From Litoditis marina (lineage: Eukaryota; Nematoda; Chromadorea; Rhabditida; Rhabditidae): 64,000 bases of DNA. Shown here one piece after another: positions 61,351-64,000 of the stretch. Each line of letters opens with the position of its first letter. Within the stretch, counting starts at the first letter, position 1. The position numbers and the translations under genes were made by a program. The DNA lies in the NCBI GenBank assembly GCA_964036275.1, contig CAXIWQ010000178.1, positions 1 to 64,000 of the forward strand, read 5' to 3'. The notes beneath the pieces were generated by a model. It ran no database searches. It saw only the letters and a program-made list of their open reading frames with translations, and was not told where the DNA came from.

Positions 61351-64000
61351 TTGCGAATACGAAGTTTCATTTGCGAATACGATGTTTCAATTGCGAGTAA
61401 TTGCGAATACGAAGTTTCATTTGCGAGTAATTGCGAATACGAAGTTGCATTTGCGAGTAATTGCGAATACGAAGTTTCATTTGCGAATACGATGTTTCAT
61501 TTGCGAATAATTGCGAATACGAAGTTCCATTTGCGAATACGATGTTTCATTTGCGAGTAATTGCGAATACGAAGTTTCATTTGCGAGTAATTGCGAATAC
61601 GAGGTTTCATTTGCGAATAATTGCGAATACGAAGTTCCATTTGCGAATACGATGTTTCAATTGCGAGTAATTGCGAATACGAAGTTTCATTTGCGAGTAA
61701 TTGCAAATACGAAGTTTCATTTGCGAGTAATTGCGAATACGAGGTTTCATTTGCGAATAATTGCGAATACGATGTTTCATTTACGAGTAATTGCGAATAC
61801 GAAGTTTCATTTGCGAGTAATTGCGAATACGAAGTTTCATTTACGAGTAATTGCGAATACGAAGTTGCATTTGCGAGTAATTGCGAATACGAAGTTTCAT
61901 TTGCGAATACGATGTTTCATTTGCGAATAATTGCGAATACGAAGTTTCATTTGCGAATACGATGTTTCAATTGCGAGTAATTGCGAATACGAAGTTTCAT
62001 TTGCGAGTAATTGCGAATACGAAGTTGCATTTGCGAGTAATTGCGAATACGAAGTTTCATTTGCGAATACGATGTTTCATTTGCGAATAATTGCGAATAC
62101 GAAGTTCCATTTGCGAATACGATGTTTCATTTGCGAGTAATTGCGAATACGAAGTTTCATTTGCGAGTAATTGCGAATACGAAGTTTCATTTGCGAATAC
62201 GATGTTTCATTTGCGAATAATTGCGAATACGAAGTTTCATTTGCGAATACGATGTTTCAATTGCGAGTAATTGCGAATACGAAGTTTCATTTGCAAGTAA
62301 TTGCGAATACGAGGTTTCATTTGCGAATAATTGCGAATACGATGTTTCATTTACGAGTAATTGCGAATACGAATTTTTATTTGCGAGTAATTGCGAATAC
62401 GATGTTTCATTTACGAGTAATTGCGAATACGAAGTTTCATTTGCGAGTAATTGCAAATACGAAGTTTCATTTGCGAGTAATTGCGAATACGAGGTTTCAT
62501 TTGCGAATAATTGCGAATACGAAGTTTCATTTGCGAATACGATGTTTCAATTGCGAGTAATTGCGAATACGAAGTTTCATTTGCGAGTAATTGCGAATAC
62601 GAAGTTGCATTTGCGAGTAATTGCGAATACGAAGTTTCATTTGCGAATACGATGTTTCATTTGCGAATAATTGCGAATACGAAGTTCCATTTGCGAATAC
62701 GATGTTTCATTTGCGAGTAATTGCGAATACGAAGTTTCATTTGCGAGTAATTGCGAATACGAGGTTTCATTTGCGAATAATTGCGAATACGATGTTTCAT
62801 TTACGAGTAATTGCGAATACGAAGTTTCATTTGCGAGTAATTGCGAATACGAAGTTTCATTTGCGAATAATTGCGAATACGAAGTTTCATTTGCGAGTAA
62901 TTGCAAATACGAAGTTTCATTTGCGAGTAATTGCGAATACGAGGTTTCATTTGCGAATAATTGCGAATACGATGTTTCATTTACGAGTAATTGCGAATAC
63001 GAAGTTTCATTTGCGAGTAATTGCGAATACGAAGTTTCATTTACGAGTAATTGCGAATACGAAGTTGCATTTGCGAGTAATTGCGAATACGAAGTTTCAT
63101 TTGCGAATACGATGTTTCATTTGCGAATAATTGCGAATACGAAGTTTCATTTGCGAATACGATGTTTCAATTGCGAGTAATTGCGAATACGAAGTTTCAT
63201 TTGCGAGTAATTGCGAATACGAAGTTGCATTTGCGAGTAATTGCGAATACGAAGTTTCATTTGCGAATACGATGTTTCATTTGCGAATAATTGCGAATAC
63301 GAAGTTCCATTTGCGAATACGATGTTTCATTTGCGAGTAATTGCGAATACGAAGTTTCATTTGCGAGTAATTGCGAATACGAAGTTTCATTTGCGAATAC
63401 GATGTTTCATTTGCGAATAATTGCGAATACGAAGTTTCATTTGCGAATACGATGTTTCAATTGCGAGTAATTGCGAATACGAAGTTTCATTTGCAAGTAA
63501 TTGCGAATACGAGGTTTCATTTGCGAATAATTGCGAATACGATGTTTCATTTACGAGTAATTGCGAATACGAATTTTTATTTGCGAGTAATTGCGAATAC
63601 GATGTTTCATTTACGAGTAATTGCGAATACGAAGTTTCATTTGCGAGTAATTGCAAATACGAAGTTTCATTTGCGAGTAATTGCGAATACGAGGTTTCAT
63701 TTGCGAATAATTGCGAATACGATGTTTCATTTACGAGTAATTGCGAATACGAAGTTTCATTTGCGAGTAATTGCGAATACGAAGTTTCATTTACGAGTAA
63801 TTGCGAATACGAAGTTGCGTTTGCGAGTATTGCGAATACGAAGTTTCATTTGCGAATACGATGTTTCATTTGCGAATAATTGCGAATACGAAGTTTCATT
63901 TGCGAATACGATGTTTCAATTGCGAGTAATTGCGAATACGAAGTTTCATTTGCGAGTAATTGCGAATACGAAGTTGGCATTTGCGAGTAATTGCGAATAC
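61351..64000. repeat. 0.58-0.62 kb repeats forming a 1.2-kb HOR
   Basis: Equivalent units start at 61,351, 61,931, 62,511 and 63,131 (spacings 580, 580, 620). At a higher level the TTGCAAGTAA ending (base 28 G to A) occurs near 62,294 and 63,494, exactly 1,200 bp apart, and unit order matches from about 62,050 to 62,510 and 63,250 to 63,710. The window ends inside the array (an extra G near 63,976), so the right edge is unknown. Confidence 0.8.

Larger units (their letters stand above)
1..64000. repeat. Satellite DNA array, 30-bp monomer with 20-bp short units
   Basis: The whole window is head-to-tail copies of one monomer. Block 1 (bases 1-10) is TAATTGCGAA, block 2 (11-20) TACGAAGTTT and block 3 (21-30) CATTTGCGAG. 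No non-repeat interruption was seen on reading through, and all units share one orientation. Common variants are base 16 A, G or T; base 20 T, G or C; base 23 T or A; base 26 G or A; base 27 C or T; base 30 G or A. Blocks 1 and 3 match at 7 of 10 positions, suggesting a 10-bp ancestral step. Composition is 11 G/C per 30, with three CpGs at bases 7-8, 13-14 and 27-28. An array of this length and homogeneity is expected in eukaryotic heterochromatin; chromosomal position and species cannot be read from it. No stretch over 300 bases holds anything else. Confidence 0.98.

Noticed and set aside
1..64000. CRISPR array, because repeats are about 30 bp with 20-bp units between some
   Set aside because: The 20-bp units are truncated monomers, not unique spacers. 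Repeats are directly adjacent, and no cas genes or leader are present.
1..64000. CENP-B box
   Set aside because: TTCG occurs on the reverse strand, but I found no match to the full pattern (TTCG, then A, then CGGG at set spacing); CGGG is absent from the consensus.
1..64000. Telomeric or subtelomeric TTAGGG-like repeat
   Set aside because: No G-run of three occurs in the monomer and the period is 30 bp. Nothing resembles known telomere repeats.
1..64000. Bacterial or viral origin of the window
   Set aside because: A pure tandem array of 64 kb without any gene is not expected in bacteria or viruses. A eukaryotic satellite is far more likely, though taxon is not shown by the sequence.

Overview
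The window is one uninterrupted tandem satellite array from the first base to the last. I found no unique sequence, gene, RNA gene, transposon, CRISPR array or promoter. The building block is a 30-bp monomer, best written as three 10-bp blocks: block 1 TAATTGCGAA, block 2 TACGAAGTTT, block 3 CATTTGCGAG. A recurrent 20-bp unit lacks block 1. Every unit lies in the same orientation. Dividing 64,000 by a mean unit of about 28 bp gives roughly 2,200-2,300 units (an estimate, not a count). Tens of kilobases of homogenised short-period satellite with nested higher-order repeats point to constitutive heterochromatin (centromeric, pericentromeric or subtelomeric) of a eukaryote. The sequence does not identify the taxon. 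The monomer has 11 G/C in 30 but three CpGs, which argues against heavy long-term germline CpG methylation or for a young array.

Monomers differ at a few favoured positions: base 16 (GAAG, GAGG or GATG), base 20, base 26, base 27 and base 30. The variants occur in fixed orders. The commonest order is a 90-bp triad: GAAG ending GCGAG, GAGG ending GCGAA, GATG ending ACGAG. Triads, 20-bp units and rarer marker monomers build higher-order repeats (HORs) that change along the window.

Domain A, about 1-16.4 kb, has HORs of about 1.23-1.44 kb, then a 2.22-kb compound HOR (1.27 + 0.95 kb). Its markers are TGTGAG endings and the TAACTGCGAA block. Domain B, about 16.4-32.5 kb, has a 1.47-kb HOR that alternates in two forms, giving a dimer of about 2.93 kb. 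Its markers are a 28-bp AATTTTTGTGCGAG unit, an ACTAGT-containing unit and a TTGCAAGTAC unit. A patchwork zone at about 30.4-35.7 kb re-uses domain-A-like units. Domain C, about 35.7-64 kb, is a mosaic of local HOR families of 1.26, 0.55, 1.52, 1.23, 3.16/1.17, 2.23 and 1.2/0.58-0.62 kb.

Many long open frames exist on both strands, but they follow from a 30-bp period that has a stop in only one frame per strand. The 20-bp units rotate the frame, so no frame stays open, and I annotate no CDS. The biology visible here is array evolution: slippage in 10-bp steps, unequal exchange of 90-bp to 3-kb blocks, and domain-specific homogenisation.
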